From: Alkalihalobacillus sp047302405
Lineage (GTDB): Bacteria; Bacillota; Bacilli; Bacillales; Bacillaceae_D
Length of the DNA: 64,000 nucleotides
Direction of reading: 5' to 3'
Assembly (NCBI RefSeq): GCF_047302405.1
Contig: NZ_CP154853.1
Coordinates: 2,170,001-2,234,000 of the forward strand
Part shown: in pieces, positions 53,430 through 61,234 of the stretch
Numbering within the stretch: position 1 is the stretch's first letter
How the letters are laid out: every line of letters begins with the position of its first letter
Notes under the pieces: generated by a model
Databases searched by the model: none
The model's input: only the letters and a program-made list of their open reading frames with translations
What the model was told of the DNA's origin: nothing
Made by a program: the position numbers and the translations under genes

Positions 53430-53588
53430 TTATTTCGTATTTTCCTCTTTTTGCCAGCGAATATATTCAAAAACACTTTGGCAATTTTGGCAATAATACT
53501 GTCGGACAAGCTGTGCCGTACCAAATGAAGAAATTTTTTCAACTTGGTCAGATGAGCAAAAGGAGCATTCGACTTTATCCGTTGACAT
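53430..53588 (-). CDS. Stand-alone PaaD-type zinc ribbon protein
   Basis: 52 residues from ATG 53586-53588 after AAGGAG; it overlaps the paaC end by 14 bp. The pattern ECSFCSS ... SSFGTAQLVRQYYCQNCQSVFEYI corresponds to the C-terminal zinc ribbon of full-length PaaD (C-x2-C, then FG-x-T/A, then C-x2-C and an aromatic end). The DUF59 half of PaaD is encoded separately at 54438-54770, so PaaD is split into two proteins here. Probably assists epoxidase maturation; the function is inferred from the fused family. Confidence 0.8.
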   Translation of the reverse strand: MSTDKVECSFCSSDQVEKISSFGTAQLVRQYYCQNCQSVFEYIRWQKEENTK

Positions 53589-54219
53589 TGGATACAACTC
53601 CTTTTTGGAGAAAGACCTCAACTTTATTTTTTAATTGTGTGCTAAGGTCGCCATTATGTTGAATCATCTTTTCAGATTGTAATAAAGGATCTTGCTCTAT
53701 TTTTTGAAGCCATTGAAGTGCTTCTTCATATTGTTTTGTTAGAGCTTCATGAAATCTTCTTGGAATCGATCCTTTCTCCTGAACGAGCTGTCCACACCAA
53801 CTTTTTGAATAAATCGTATGTTCATTTTGTTCTTTTAACATTTTGCTAAAAGGTGGGTTCACATCTGGATGTTCAGCTGCTATAACAGCCTTCATTACGA
53901 TATCAGTCGCGATATTCGTTACGTATAATCCCGCAATTAAATCAATCCAGTTTGTAATTTCCACATTTGATTTATACGCTTTTCCTGTTTGATCTTTAAT
54001 ATCTACTCTATTGCCATTCAACCCTTTTAACTCAAAAGCCCAACGGTAGATAAGCCTGGCATGACCTAATTCCTGCTGTGCCATCGCAATCGCCGAAAGA
54101 GTAGCTTCTAAATTAGGACCACTGATCCCTACCTCTACTAATCGGTCCCCTAAAATATATTTATTATCGGCAATGGTTTCAGCTAGCTCAATTAACGAGA
54201 TATTTTTATTTATCGTCAT
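53575..54219 (-). CDS. paaC: Ring 1,2-epoxidase structural subunit PaaC
   Basis: Ferritin-like subunit that pairs with PaaA in the aryl-CoA epoxidase. 214 residues, shorter than the usual 240-250. The first helix pair carries AMAQQELGHARLIYRW (E50-x2-H53); the second metal-type motif is degenerate (EQNEHTIYSKSW), as expected for PaaC, which has no working di-iron site. The start follows the paaB stop directly. Confidence 0.92.
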   Translation of the reverse strand: MTINKNISLIELAETIADNKYILGDRLVEVGISGPNLEATLSAIAMAQQELGHARLIYRWAFELKGLNGNRVDIKDQTGKAYKSNVEITNWIDLIAGLYVTNIATDIVMKAVIAAEHPDVNPPFSKMLKEQNEHTIYSKSWCGQLVQEKGSIPRRFHEALTKQYEEALQWLQKIEQDPLLQSEKMIQHNGDLSTQLKNKVEVFLQKGVVSNVNG

Positions 54220-54441
54220 TCATTTCACTCCTTCCTTATTAAAAAGTGGTTCAGGCTGTCTAACACTAATAAACTCACTTTTAGGAACGACTTGCATTTC
54301 GACCCAATCTTCTTCATCATAAATATGCTCGGCATAAATTTTCGCTAATTCAGAATCAGCCGCTTTAAATGAACCGATCTCCATTAAATCGTCCCCTCGT
54401 TTAATGCGGGTAAATAATACGTACTCCACTTGCTTATTCAT
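54220..54441 (-). CDS. paaB: Ring 1,2-epoxidase small subunit PaaB
   Basis: 73 residues from ATG 54439-54441 in an ATGA overlap with the paaD stop; GGGGGTAAG precedes it. VEYVLFTRIKRGDDLMEIGSFKAADSELAKIYAEHIYDEEDWVEMQVVP is the PaaB fold that bridges two PaaAC dimers. Slightly short compared with E. coli PaaB. Confidence 0.92.
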   Translation of the reverse strand: MNKQVEYVLFTRIKRGDDLMEIGSFKAADSELAKIYAEHIYDEEDWVEMQVVPKSEFISVRQPEPLFNKEGVK

Positions 54442-54770
54442 GAGCTTACCCCCCAATATCGAAGCTTCCTTTTCCCTTCTTCACTTAAATTCTCAACCGT
54501 CCAAGGTGGATCCCACACGACTTGAATGTCGACATGCTCGATTTCCTCTTCTTTTAGCAACCGCTCTTTGATATCGCTTTCAATCCATTCCATACAAGCA
54601 CAACCTGTTGACGTATAGGTCATTAAAACTTGTAAACTTGAACCTTTTTTTGTGATTTCGTAGATTAACCCCATATCAACGACACTAATAGGAAACTCGG
54701 GGTCCATGACTTCTTTTAATGCATTCCAATATTTTTTGTTCGGTACAATACTAATCATTGTCGTTTCCAT
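54438..54770 (-). CDS. paaD: PaaD N-terminal (DUF59/MIP18) domain protein
   Basis: 110 residues: the MIP18-family fold (LKEVMDPEFPISVVDMGLIYEI ... VLMTYTSTGCACMEWIESDIKERL ... VWDPPWTVENLSEEGKRKLRYWG). The GCACM segment holds the conserved cysteine. In most bacteria a zinc ribbon follows in the same chain; here it is on a separate gene at 53430-53588. PaaD is needed in vivo for epoxidase activity, probably for metal-centre assembly. Three nucleotides separate it from paaA. Confidence 0.93.
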   Translation of the reverse strand: METTMISIVPNKKYWNALKEVMDPEFPISVVDMGLIYEITKKGSSLQVLMTYTSTGCACMEWIESDIKERLLKEEEIEHVDIQVVWDPPWTVENLSEEGKRKLRYWGVSS

Positions 54771-54773
54771 GAT

Positions 54774-55715
54774 TCAAGCCCCCTCTTGTCTCATTGCTTC
54801 AAGCTCTTTTGCTCCTTTTTGGATTCTTTTCACAAACTCTTGGTTTTTAGGTCCGCGCTCTTTAAATCGTTTGATAACACCGTCCCATGTATCTGGCTCG
54901 TCATGGAGCCATCTTTTATTCTTCACATCAAATTTGCAAGGAAATGGTACATCAATGACGTATTCATTTTTTTCTTCATCAAAATGTGCTGGTACGTTTA
55001 CACCAATCGATTCACAAAATGGAACAGCTGTTGATAACCACTTTTGACGAAGTTCGTCATTCGTCCGCCCCTTTAAACGGTAATCCAATTGGGCGGAACG
55101 GCTTTTCAAATTATCGGCGACTCCAAAAAATTCAAGTCCCATTAAAAACATCCAATCAACGGCTTCTTGTACTTGTTTCGCTGTCTCTTGTTTTTTCATC
55201 CCCGATTTCATAATGATTTCTCCATTACGTAAGTGAAATAATTCTTCTTTATCCACTTTTACTAACGCTCTTTTCCACGGCCCATACGATGTATGTTCAT
55301 GAGCGTCACCTAAAAGAGTGTATCCTGCTCTGTCAAATAATCCGTTGAAGACTCCTAATTCAATCCAATTATCTAGTTCAAAATCAAAGGCATAAGGATT
55401 TTTCCAACGATTAGGCTCTCTCTCATAAAGGAGTTCATCGACATTCACATCTAAATTCTCAAGTAAACGATAGGCGATATGAGCGTGACCAATCTCATCT
55501 TGCATAACGGCTAAAGCGGTAATTTTATAGTTCAAGTTTGGTGCCTCATTATAAACAGTAAGTAACGGCGGTACACTTAATAACTCCGTATCCCCAACAA
55601 TGGTTAACGTTTGCTTTAATGCTTTTAAATAGGCTTCATCCATATCTTCCACACGCTCAACCGTGAACCCCTTTTGCACCTTCTCTAATAAAACCTCAGT
55701 TTCACTTTTGTTCAT
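54774..55715 (-). CDS. paaA: Ring 1,2-epoxidase catalytic subunit PaaA
   Basis: Di-iron oxygenase subunit that epoxidises the ring of an aryl-CoA. 313 residues. Predicted iron ligands are intact: Glu44 (GDTELL), Glu74 and His77 (QDEIGHAH), and Glu158 and His161 (KEELFHLR). It is the first gene of the paaADBC operon, behind a consensus promoter at 55767-55795. In characterised systems the substrate is phenylacetyl-CoA; the neighbouring benzoate-CoA-type ligase suggests it could be benzoyl-CoA or a related aroyl-CoA here (inference). Confidence 0.95.
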   Translation of the reverse strand: MNKSETEVLLEKVQKGFTVERVEDMDEAYLKALKQTLTIVGDTELLSVPPLLTVYNEAPNLNYKITALAVMQDEIGHAHIAYRLLENLDVNVDELLYEREPNRWKNPYAFDFELDNWIELGVFNGLFDRAGYTLLGDAHEHTSYGPWKRALVKVDKEELFHLRNGEIIMKSGMKKQETAKQVQEAVDWMFLMGLEFFGVADNLKSRSAQLDYRLKGRTNDELRQKWLSTAVPFCESIGVNVPAHFDEEKNEYVIDVPFPCKFDVKNKRWLHDEPDTWDGVIKRFKERGPKNQEFVKRIQKGAKELEAMRQEGA

Positions 55716-55766
55716 TTTATTAACACCTCTTTTATTATGTTTTTATTCTTTTCGTCTATATTAAGT

Positions 55767-55795
55767 AATATAAAACATTCCAAATTATCTGTCAA
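55767..55795 (-). promoter_or_regulatory. Consensus sigma-A promoter of the paaA operon with operator-like palindromes
   Basis: TTGACA (55790-55795) and TATATT (55767-55772) are 17 nt apart on the minus strand. The palindrome ATATTA-AG-TAATAT covers the -10 box (55759-55772). An 8-bp inverted repeat, TTCGTCTA (55751-55758) and TAGACGAA (55815-55822), flanks the whole promoter. These are good candidates for PaaX or another repressor. Confidence 0.78.
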
Positions 55796-56080
55796 TATAT
55801 TTTATTATGTTTTTTAGACGAACGAATAATTAATACTAAACATTCATTATTGATAAAACAAATTAAATGAGAGTTCATCCAACAAAAATCATATGAAATT
55901 AACTCAACTTTCGCAGCGTATGATTGACCCTTAACCGTTGATAGAGTTTGACTTTAGGGCGATACAAGACTCAAATTGACTTTACATGAACGGTTCAATC
56001 GTTGACAGTCTGAACACATCTCTTCGTAGGCTGTTGAAGGAAACTGTTCACTAAAATGAGGCTCCTCCGGCTGTCGCTAC

Positions 56081-56185
56081 CAAAACCATACTCCGCGTCC
56101 TGCGGGAACCTGGCGAGCCTCCTCGGCAAGCCTTGCGGGGTCTCGCTCCACGGTTTATTCCCGCGGGAGTCTCCGTATGGTTTTG
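56081..56185 (+). repeat. GC-rich hairpin-forming unit B (element copy 2)
   Basis: 105 bp bounded by CAAAACCATAC and GTATGGTTTTG. It matches 10351-10457 except that the inner arm reads CTGCGGGAACC instead of the perfectly complementary version in copy 1, so the inner hairpin is weaker here. Confidence 0.78.
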
Positions 56186-56529
56186 TCCGCTAAGTGTAGG
56201 GGAGATGCTTGATGATAGGGCCATTCTCAATCAGCTATTTCTAACGCAGAAGAACCTTCTTTTTCACTTTGTTGGTTATGGAACTAAATAGGGAGTTTCC
56301 ACCTATTTTTTTCCTAAGTCTGCCGTCATGAAAAGATATGATTCAAATCGAAACAAGCTCGATCATCTAGCTAACGTACAGAGCATCCACACTGATTTGT
56401 TTACAACTGTAACGGAATTAATCATTGAAGGAGAAAAAATCATTCTCAAGCTAATGGACGTTGAAGTCATGACTGTTTTTTTATTCAAGGAGAAAACCGA
56501 ACCTAGATTCGATTCCATGATCTAGCGGA

Positions 56530-56638
56530 CAAACAGACACGGAGACTCCCGCCGGAATAAACCGTCCAATGAGACCCCGCAAGCGTGAAACGCTGAGGAG
56601 GCTCATGAGGTTCCGGCAGGACGCGGAGTGTCTGTTTG
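56530..56638 (-). repeat. GC-rich hairpin-forming unit A (element copy 2)
   Basis: 109 bp bounded by CAAACAGACAC and GTGTCTGTTTG, the same as 9898-10006. A partial duplicate of the arm and flank follows at about 56686-56722. Confidence 0.78.
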
Positions 56639-56897
56639 GGAGCGATCGCCGGAGGGCATGAAACAAGTAGATCATAAATCACTCCCATGTCTGGTGTCTG
56701 TTTGGTAGCGACCGCCGGAGGGCCTTTTATTTTTTTTCTTACTGTGCAATTTTTTCTTGATGCACAGTTTATCCGTTTTGTATGATAGTGCGTTCTCGCT
56801 TTTCAAACGTGTCAAGGGCATTTGTTTAAGAGCTTCCCTTTCGCTCTGCCAACTCGTTGAACGGATTTTCTCGATGCGAAAGTTGAGTAATTAACAT

Positions 56898-56941
56898 AAA
56901 AAAACATGCAACTGCCGATAAGTGGCATTACATGTTTTTTT
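56898..56941 (-). terminator. Intrinsic terminator after the metallo-hydrolase gene
   Basis: The stem AAAAAAACATG with CATGTTTTTTT contains an inner GCC/GGC pair and has T-rich tails in both directions. It lies 31 nt past the stop of the minus-strand gene at 56972 and could also stop read-through from the element. Confidence 0.82.
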
Positions 56942-56971
56942 AACGATAGTTTATTTTTCGATATTTTCAAT

Positions 56972-57925
56972 TTAATAAAAGACATGTGGTTTGGTCGTAC
57001 TTTTTGTTACTCTTCCTTCTTCGACTAAATAAAAAAGATGAGCGATCGTCTCAGCAATCGCAAAACGCCATTGATGCGGAGTTAAGTTTTTATGGGCAAA
57101 TAATTGTTCAGCCACATGATAAGCAGTCTTTCCATCAGAAAGCGCTTCTATTTTCGCTAAGCGTTCATGATGATGACTAATAATTTCATCTGCTCGTTTT
57201 GAAAGGTCGGTCACCATTTTTCCATGGGCCGTATAAATATAGTTCACTTCATATTGTTTTATCTTTTCCAAAGAATCTAAGTACTCATGAAGTGGCCTTT
57301 GACTTGCACGTGGCCAAACACTAATATTCGGAGTGATTTTATCTAAAATATGGTCACCTGCCACTAACACTTTATCTTCTTTTTGGTAAAAACAAATATG
57401 ACCGCCACTATGGCCAGGTGTATGGATGACGGTCCACTCTTGCTCATTCCACGATATCTGTTCATCAATCGATTGAACTGTAGGCAATGGATGGACATGC
57501 TTTGCTAATTTATCCATATGAATACGAACGTCCTCACTTAAATCCTTTGGCACACCATAATCGATAAACATCGTTTCTAAAACCGTCGATTGATTCGCAC
57601 CCTCGCCCCAAACATGCTCCATCATCTCTTTATCGGTATTATGCATAAACACTTTTGCCCCTGTGAGCTCTTGCATCCAGCCGCAAAGTCCGGAATGGTC
57701 TGGATGAAAATGAGTTAAATAAATCGTCTTAATATCGGTAGGAGCGATCCCAATTTTGACAAATACATCTTGCCAGCATTTTTTCGCTTCTTCATAATGA
57801 AAACCAACATCCACTAATACATAATGCCCCTCATCTTTAAATAAGTAACAATATATATACTTCATCGGAAAAGGCACAGGTACCCCAACACGGTATCCTC
57901 TGCCTTCGATTTTTTCTAGTTTCAT
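56972..57925 (-). CDS. Metallo-beta-lactamase-fold hydrolase
   Basis: 317 residues from ATG 57923-57925 (MKLEKIEGRGYRVGV) after GGAGGAGGAAT. Metal ligands in THFHPDHSG (His72, His74, Asp76, His77), further His in HTPGHSGGH and Asp in VAGDHIL, and His in YTAHG. A C-terminal helical domain (about 240-310) is like that of thioesterase/glyoxalase-II-type members. In aromatic CoA clusters such proteins may hydrolyse a CoA thioester or a ring-cleavage lactone; the substrate cannot be told. It shares a transcription unit with paaX. Confidence 0.83.
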   Translation of the reverse strand: MKLEKIEGRGYRVGVPVPFPMKYIYCYLFKDEGHYVLVDVGFHYEEAKKCWQDVFVKIGIAPTDIKTIYLTHFHPDHSGLCGWMQELTGAKVFMHNTDKEMMEHVWGEGANQSTVLETMFIDYGVPKDLSEDVRIHMDKLAKHVHPLPTVQSIDEQISWNEQEWTVIHTPGHSGGHICFYQKEDKVLVAGDHILDKITPNISVWPRASQRPLHEYLDSLEKIKQYEVNYIYTAHGKMVTDLSKRADEIISHHHERLAKIEALSDGKTAYHVAEQLFAHKNLTPHQWRFAIAETIAHLFYLVEEGRVTKSTTKPHVFY

Positions 57926-58015
57926 AGATTCCTCCTCCAGGTCCTTATGTTTATAAATCATTCCTTAAACTAGATTTGTCCATCCTCCAGGTCCCGATTG
58001 CTGAAAACTTATCTT

Positions 58016-58900
58016 TTAAAATGGAACCGTGATTTCACGAAATGGATTGATCGCTCGATTACGGTTTTTTTCTACATCAATATCTGGTGGAGATTCAAAT
58101 AATTGTTCAAAACAACGGACAGCAGGAATCGAAATTAACTGATGGGTTTGCCAAAATAAATCACGTGCCTTTGAACCGGACCAGTTATTTGGTAATAAAT
58201 CACGTGGAAAACCCGGATCTTGGAATAAAAATTTCCGATATTCATGGACGAGTTTTGTTCGTTCAATAAAACATTCATCGTCTGTCAATAAATTATTTAA
58301 AGCTTTTTCACGCAATTCTTCAAATTTAGGGGTTAAATTTTCGATAAAAACATCATATTCACTCGAAATTTTTTCTAGATCCCATCCCTTTTTAATGATG
58401 CTCTCATTGTCATGAGAAACAATCGAACCCGCACTCATTAAAAAAGTATGATCATGAATCTTGTACGTATCAATCATTTCTAATACTTGCTCTTCTAAAG
58501 GATTTGGGCTCACCCATGTGCTATTCGATATAACACCGAACCCGGTCCAGTTTAACTCTTTTCGTATAATGTTACGAAGCTCCCTTTTTTCTTCCGGAAA
58601 AGAATAAGTTAAAATACGCCACATTCCATCCCATGCTTGGCTTTGAGTCGTATAAACACGTTTAACCCCGTCCTCAATTCGTCGTCTACCTAATTCGGTA
58701 ACGGAATAATAGCTTTTATTGCCGATTTTCCGCACTTGAAGTAGATTTTTTTGCACCATTCGAAAAATAGCTCCACGAACAGACGATTCAGAAACGCCAA
58801 ACTTCCCCATTAATTGAATTAAACTACCGACCCAAACTTCACCCCCATAATGCTTAATGTATTCCCCATATAATGTAAACATCAACGATCTTGGTTTCAT
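58016..58900 (-). CDS. paaX: PaaX-family transcriptional repressor
   Basis: Represses phenylacetate-type catabolic operons and is released by the aryl-CoA inducer. 294 residues from ATG 58898-58900 (MKPRSLMFTLYGEYIKHYGG); an ATG five codons earlier has no better ribosome site. N-terminal winged helix (SESSVRGAIFRMVQKNLLQVRKIGNKSYYSVTELGRRRI), a central Cas2-like domain (WRILTYSFPEEKRELRNIIRKELNWTGFGVISNSTWVSP) and the C-terminal PaaX domain. It probably binds the palindromes at the paaA promoter. Confidence 0.93.
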   Translation of the reverse strand: MKPRSLMFTLYGEYIKHYGGEVWVGSLIQLMGKFGVSESSVRGAIFRMVQKNLLQVRKIGNKSYYSVTELGRRRIEDGVKRVYTTQSQAWDGMWRILTYSFPEEKRELRNIIRKELNWTGFGVISNSTWVSPNPLEEQVLEMIDTYKIHDHTFLMSAGSIVSHDNESIIKKGWDLEKISSEYDVFIENLTPKFEELREKALNNLLTDDECFIERTKLVHEYRKFLFQDPGFPRDLLPNNWSGSKARDLFWQTHQLISIPAVRCFEQLFESPPDIDVEKNRNRAINPFREITVPF

Positions 58901-58975
58901 TTTGTCACCATCCATTTAGTTAGAAAAATTTAATCATAGATTGATTCTTCTTCCATTATAGAGGAATTTACAATA

Positions 58976-59428
58976 TTATGCATTATACTTTGTCGTCGCA
59001 AGAACACCATTTCCTTTTTGGACATCGGATTCTAGAATCGCCTTCACATCGTCAGGAATGAGTACAGCTTTTATACTTTCTGGAGTTTGCTGAACCCAAC
59101 CACGTAATTCATAGCCATTTCCAGTCCGAATGTCACCATTAAAAACTTCATGTTTTAACTTAATGGTTTTGGCATTGATTTCGATAACCGTCGTTCGAAT
59201 CGTAATTAAGTCTTCATATAATAATGTTTTTTCAAACGTACATCTCGCATCTAACATCGGTAAAATGATTTGTCGTTCCTTTTCTAATTTAGTCGGTGAC
59301 AACCCACAGCTTCTAAAAAACTGATGCCCAGCAATATCAAACCACTTAAAATAATTGGGGTAATAAACAATCCCTGCTTTATCGGTATCGCCCCAATTAA
59401 CAAGAACTTCAATTTCATTCTTTCTCAT
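58976..59428 (-). CDS. 4-hydroxybenzoyl-CoA-thioesterase-like acyl-CoA thioesterase
   Basis: Hotdog-fold thioesterase, 150 residues from ATG 59426-59428 (MRKNEIEVLVNWGD) after AAGGAG. The catalytic Asp is in NWGDTDKAGIVYYPNYFKWFD, the 4HBT type-I motif. Such enzymes release CoA from dead-end aroyl-CoA; a benzoyl-CoA-preferring thioesterase accompanies the box pathway in Azoarcus evansii. It lies 12 nt after the CoA-transferase-like beta gene. Confidence 0.86.
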   Translation of the reverse strand: MRKNEIEVLVNWGDTDKAGIVYYPNYFKWFDIAGHQFFRSCGLSPTKLEKERQIILPMLDARCTFEKTLLYEDLITIRTTVIEINAKTIKLKHEVFNGDIRTGNGYELRGWVQQTPESIKAVLIPDDVKAILESDVQKGNGVLATTKYNA

Positions 59429-59440
59429 ACACTCCACTCC

Positions 59441-60205
59441 TTATTTTTTCTTTCCCGTCCAAAATCCTTCTGGATCAACGCTTCTAATTACGTCTAATTC
59501 TTCTTTAGAAGGGGCGACGGTTTCTTCTAATTGAGCGTTCACTTTCAGCTCCCACCCTGTGTTTTCTTTCACATGTTCTAACTGAATACCTGGATGGATT
59601 GTTTTTAATTCAAGCTCATTTGCTTCATTCGCTTTCATTACACCTAAAGTTGTGATGAGAGCTCCAATGCCACCGCGAGGTAACCCTTGCTGTTTGCGCC
59701 AGTTTCCACCATCTCCAAAGCCAGGTGAAGTTATATAGTCAACTTTAGGTTTAAACCTTCTTTTTTCATGATTCATAATTACGAGTAAACGTTTCGATAA
59801 AGAAGCAATATCGGCAGCTCCTCCACTACCTGGTAATTTAATTTTCGGTTTTTTATAATCTCCAATATAGGAGGTATTCACATTTCCGTATTGGTCCACT
59901 TCTGCTCCACCGATAAAACCACAATCAACATAACCTTGCTGCATTAAGTACATTAAATGGTTTGTCGTTGTACACCATTGCGAACCAATGACATTCGGTG
60001 TATCACCCATTGTATATAAGAGCTGTTCAGAGGGGAAATCCCGAACGATTCCACATTCATAAAAGCCGACCGCATTCGGTGCATGTAGCTTTTTCGCCAC
60101 TGCAAAAGCGAGCATTGGCAACCTCATTCCAACAAAAACCACTTCATGATCTTGAATTTCTCTTGCCGCACTCACGACCATTAATTCTTCTATTGTATAA
60201 TTCAT
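59441..60205 (-). CDS. Class I CoA-transferase-like beta subunit
   Basis: 254 residues from ATG 60203-60205 after GGGGGAG (an in-frame GTG lies three codons earlier). The segment GFYECGIVRD places a Glu (about residue 50) where glutaconate CoA-transferase beta has its catalytic Glu. SPGFGDGGNWRKQQGLPRGG is typical of the GctB/IpdB group. It could transfer CoA or, as in IpdAB of steroid degradation, hydrolyse a cyclic diketone-CoA. It pairs with the alpha gene 17 nt upstream. Confidence 0.83.
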   Translation of the reverse strand: MNYTIEELMVVSAAREIQDHEVVFVGMRLPMLAFAVAKKLHAPNAVGFYECGIVRDFPSEQLLYTMGDTPNVIGSQWCTTTNHLMYLMQQGYVDCGFIGGAEVDQYGNVNTSYIGDYKKPKIKLPGSGGAADIASLSKRLLVIMNHEKRRFKPKVDYITSPGFGDGGNWRKQQGLPRGGIGALITTLGVMKANEANELELKTIHPGIQLEHVKENTGWELKVNAQLEETVAPSKEELDVIRSVDPEGFWTGKKK

Positions 60206-60222
60206 CGTAATCACTCCCCCGT

Positions 60223-61137
60223 CTATTCCGCTGCATAGTTAACAGATGCGGCAAATGCTTCTGTTTTTACTTTCAGCTGCGAGACACGCTCGTGCCCAAG
60301 TAGGTCTAAATATTCTTCATGGCTTGTGACACTCATTACCCATTTTTCAACCCATTGTAAAAACCCTTGTCTTGTTTTGGTTTCCTTGTGGTAATCATGA
60401 AAAAATAGATGATCACGGCTATAATGGCCTGGCATTGGTGAAGGATGGCAATAGGCTGGACAATGGACAACCGAGGTGACTTTGAAGCCTGGAACTAGCA
60501 CTCGGTTCGGATCACTTATAATCAATTCGTTTTTCACTATTTCCTCCGCTAACAAAATTACTTTTTTACTTGCAAGGGCAGCATCTTGTGCAACCCCCAT
60601 ATTCCCCCAAAAATGAGCATTGCCTTTTTTATCTGCACGTTGAACACCAAGGATCGCTACATCTGGATTTAAAGCTGGAACATGTACTAATTTTTCCCCT
60701 TCATATTCATGAACAGATAACGAGCGATTGCTTTGTAACAAGTCTGTACCTAATAAAGATTTGGTCGGCAAATAAGGCACACCCATCGCTCCCCCTAATA
60801 ATGATAATCCAAGTGAAAAATTACTATGATCTTCTATGTCAATTTTGGAAGGGATTTGTTCTTCAACACAACGGCGGTAGTTATGCCCAAGTCCTGCACT
60901 CACATTACCTGCCCAAGCTGTTTTGATACCGCTTACACTTTCAGTTCCGATTAATAGATCAAATAAAATATCCGATATCGGTGCGATTAACGTTAACTCT
61001 TTTTTTTGCTGACGAATTATTTCATAAGCAGCAGCAAATGGGATCATCGGCTCTAAACAGGCCCCAAGTACAACGGATTGACCATCTTTTACATGTAAAT
61101 GAATCGCCTCTTCTAACGTTTGGACTTTATCTTCCAT
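60223..61137 (-). CDS. Class I CoA-transferase-like alpha subunit
   Basis: 304 residues. The SIS-like CoA-transferase alpha fold is indicated by DGQSVVLGACLEPMIPFAAAYEIIRQQKKELTLIAPISD and GLGHNYRRCVEEQIPSKIDIEDHSNFSLGLSLLGGAMGVPYLPTKSLLGTDL. It is closest in pattern to GctA/IpdA. The ribosome site is weak. It lies just beyond a hairpin that follows the upstream enoyl-CoA hydratase gene. Confidence 0.83.
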   Translation of the reverse strand: MEDKVQTLEEAIHLHVKDGQSVVLGACLEPMIPFAAAYEIIRQQKKELTLIAPISDILFDLLIGTESVSGIKTAWAGNVSAGLGHNYRRCVEEQIPSKIDIEDHSNFSLGLSLLGGAMGVPYLPTKSLLGTDLLQSNRSLSVHEYEGEKLVHVPALNPDVAILGVQRADKKGNAHFWGNMGVAQDAALASKKVILLAEEIVKNELIISDPNRVLVPGFKVTSVVHCPAYCHPSPMPGHYSRDHLFFHDYHKETKTRQGFLQWVEKWVMSVTSHEEYLDLLGHERVSQLKVKTEAFAASVNYAAE

Positions 61138-61176
61138 TTAATTTCACATCCATTTCACTCATTCTTTATTTTTTGT

Positions 61177-61212
61177 TTAAAATGGCGATACCGGTGAGCC
61201 GATATCGCCATT
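61177..61212 (-). terminator. Hairpin terminator or attenuator between hydratase copy 2 and the CoA-transferase genes
   Basis: A 10-bp stem (AATGGCGATA with TATCGCCATT) and a 12-nt loop, followed on the minus strand by TTAAAC; the stem's last TT makes a run of four T. It lies 22 nt past the hydratase stop. The short T-run suggests partial termination. Confidence 0.65.
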
Positions 61213-61234
61213 AATTATAAGCATTCTTGCTTTC

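Larger units (their letters stand above)
55902..56888 (+). mobile_element. Non-autonomous transposon-like element, copy 2 (987 bp)
   Basis: Same element as 9648-10636, in inverted orientation. The ends are the 14-bp inverted repeats ACTCAACTTTCGCA, flanked by the 5-bp duplication AATTA (55897-55901 and 56889-56893). It has no transposase. GC-rich unit B is at 56081-56185 and unit A at 56530-56638. The 65-codon ORF is at 56328-56525 (plus), differing from copy 1 at only a few residues. It separates paaA from the metallo-hydrolase gene and lies about 100 bp upstream of the paaA promoter. Confidence 0.88.

Noticed and set aside
53430..54770. PaaD split as a sequencing frameshift
   Set aside because: The two parts are separated by complete paaB and paaC genes, and each has its own ribosome site.
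57930..57995. Repeated GGACCTGGAGGA motif before the metallo-hydrolase start
   Set aside because: Only two copies; one serves as the ribosome site and the other may be a chance or slippage duplicate.
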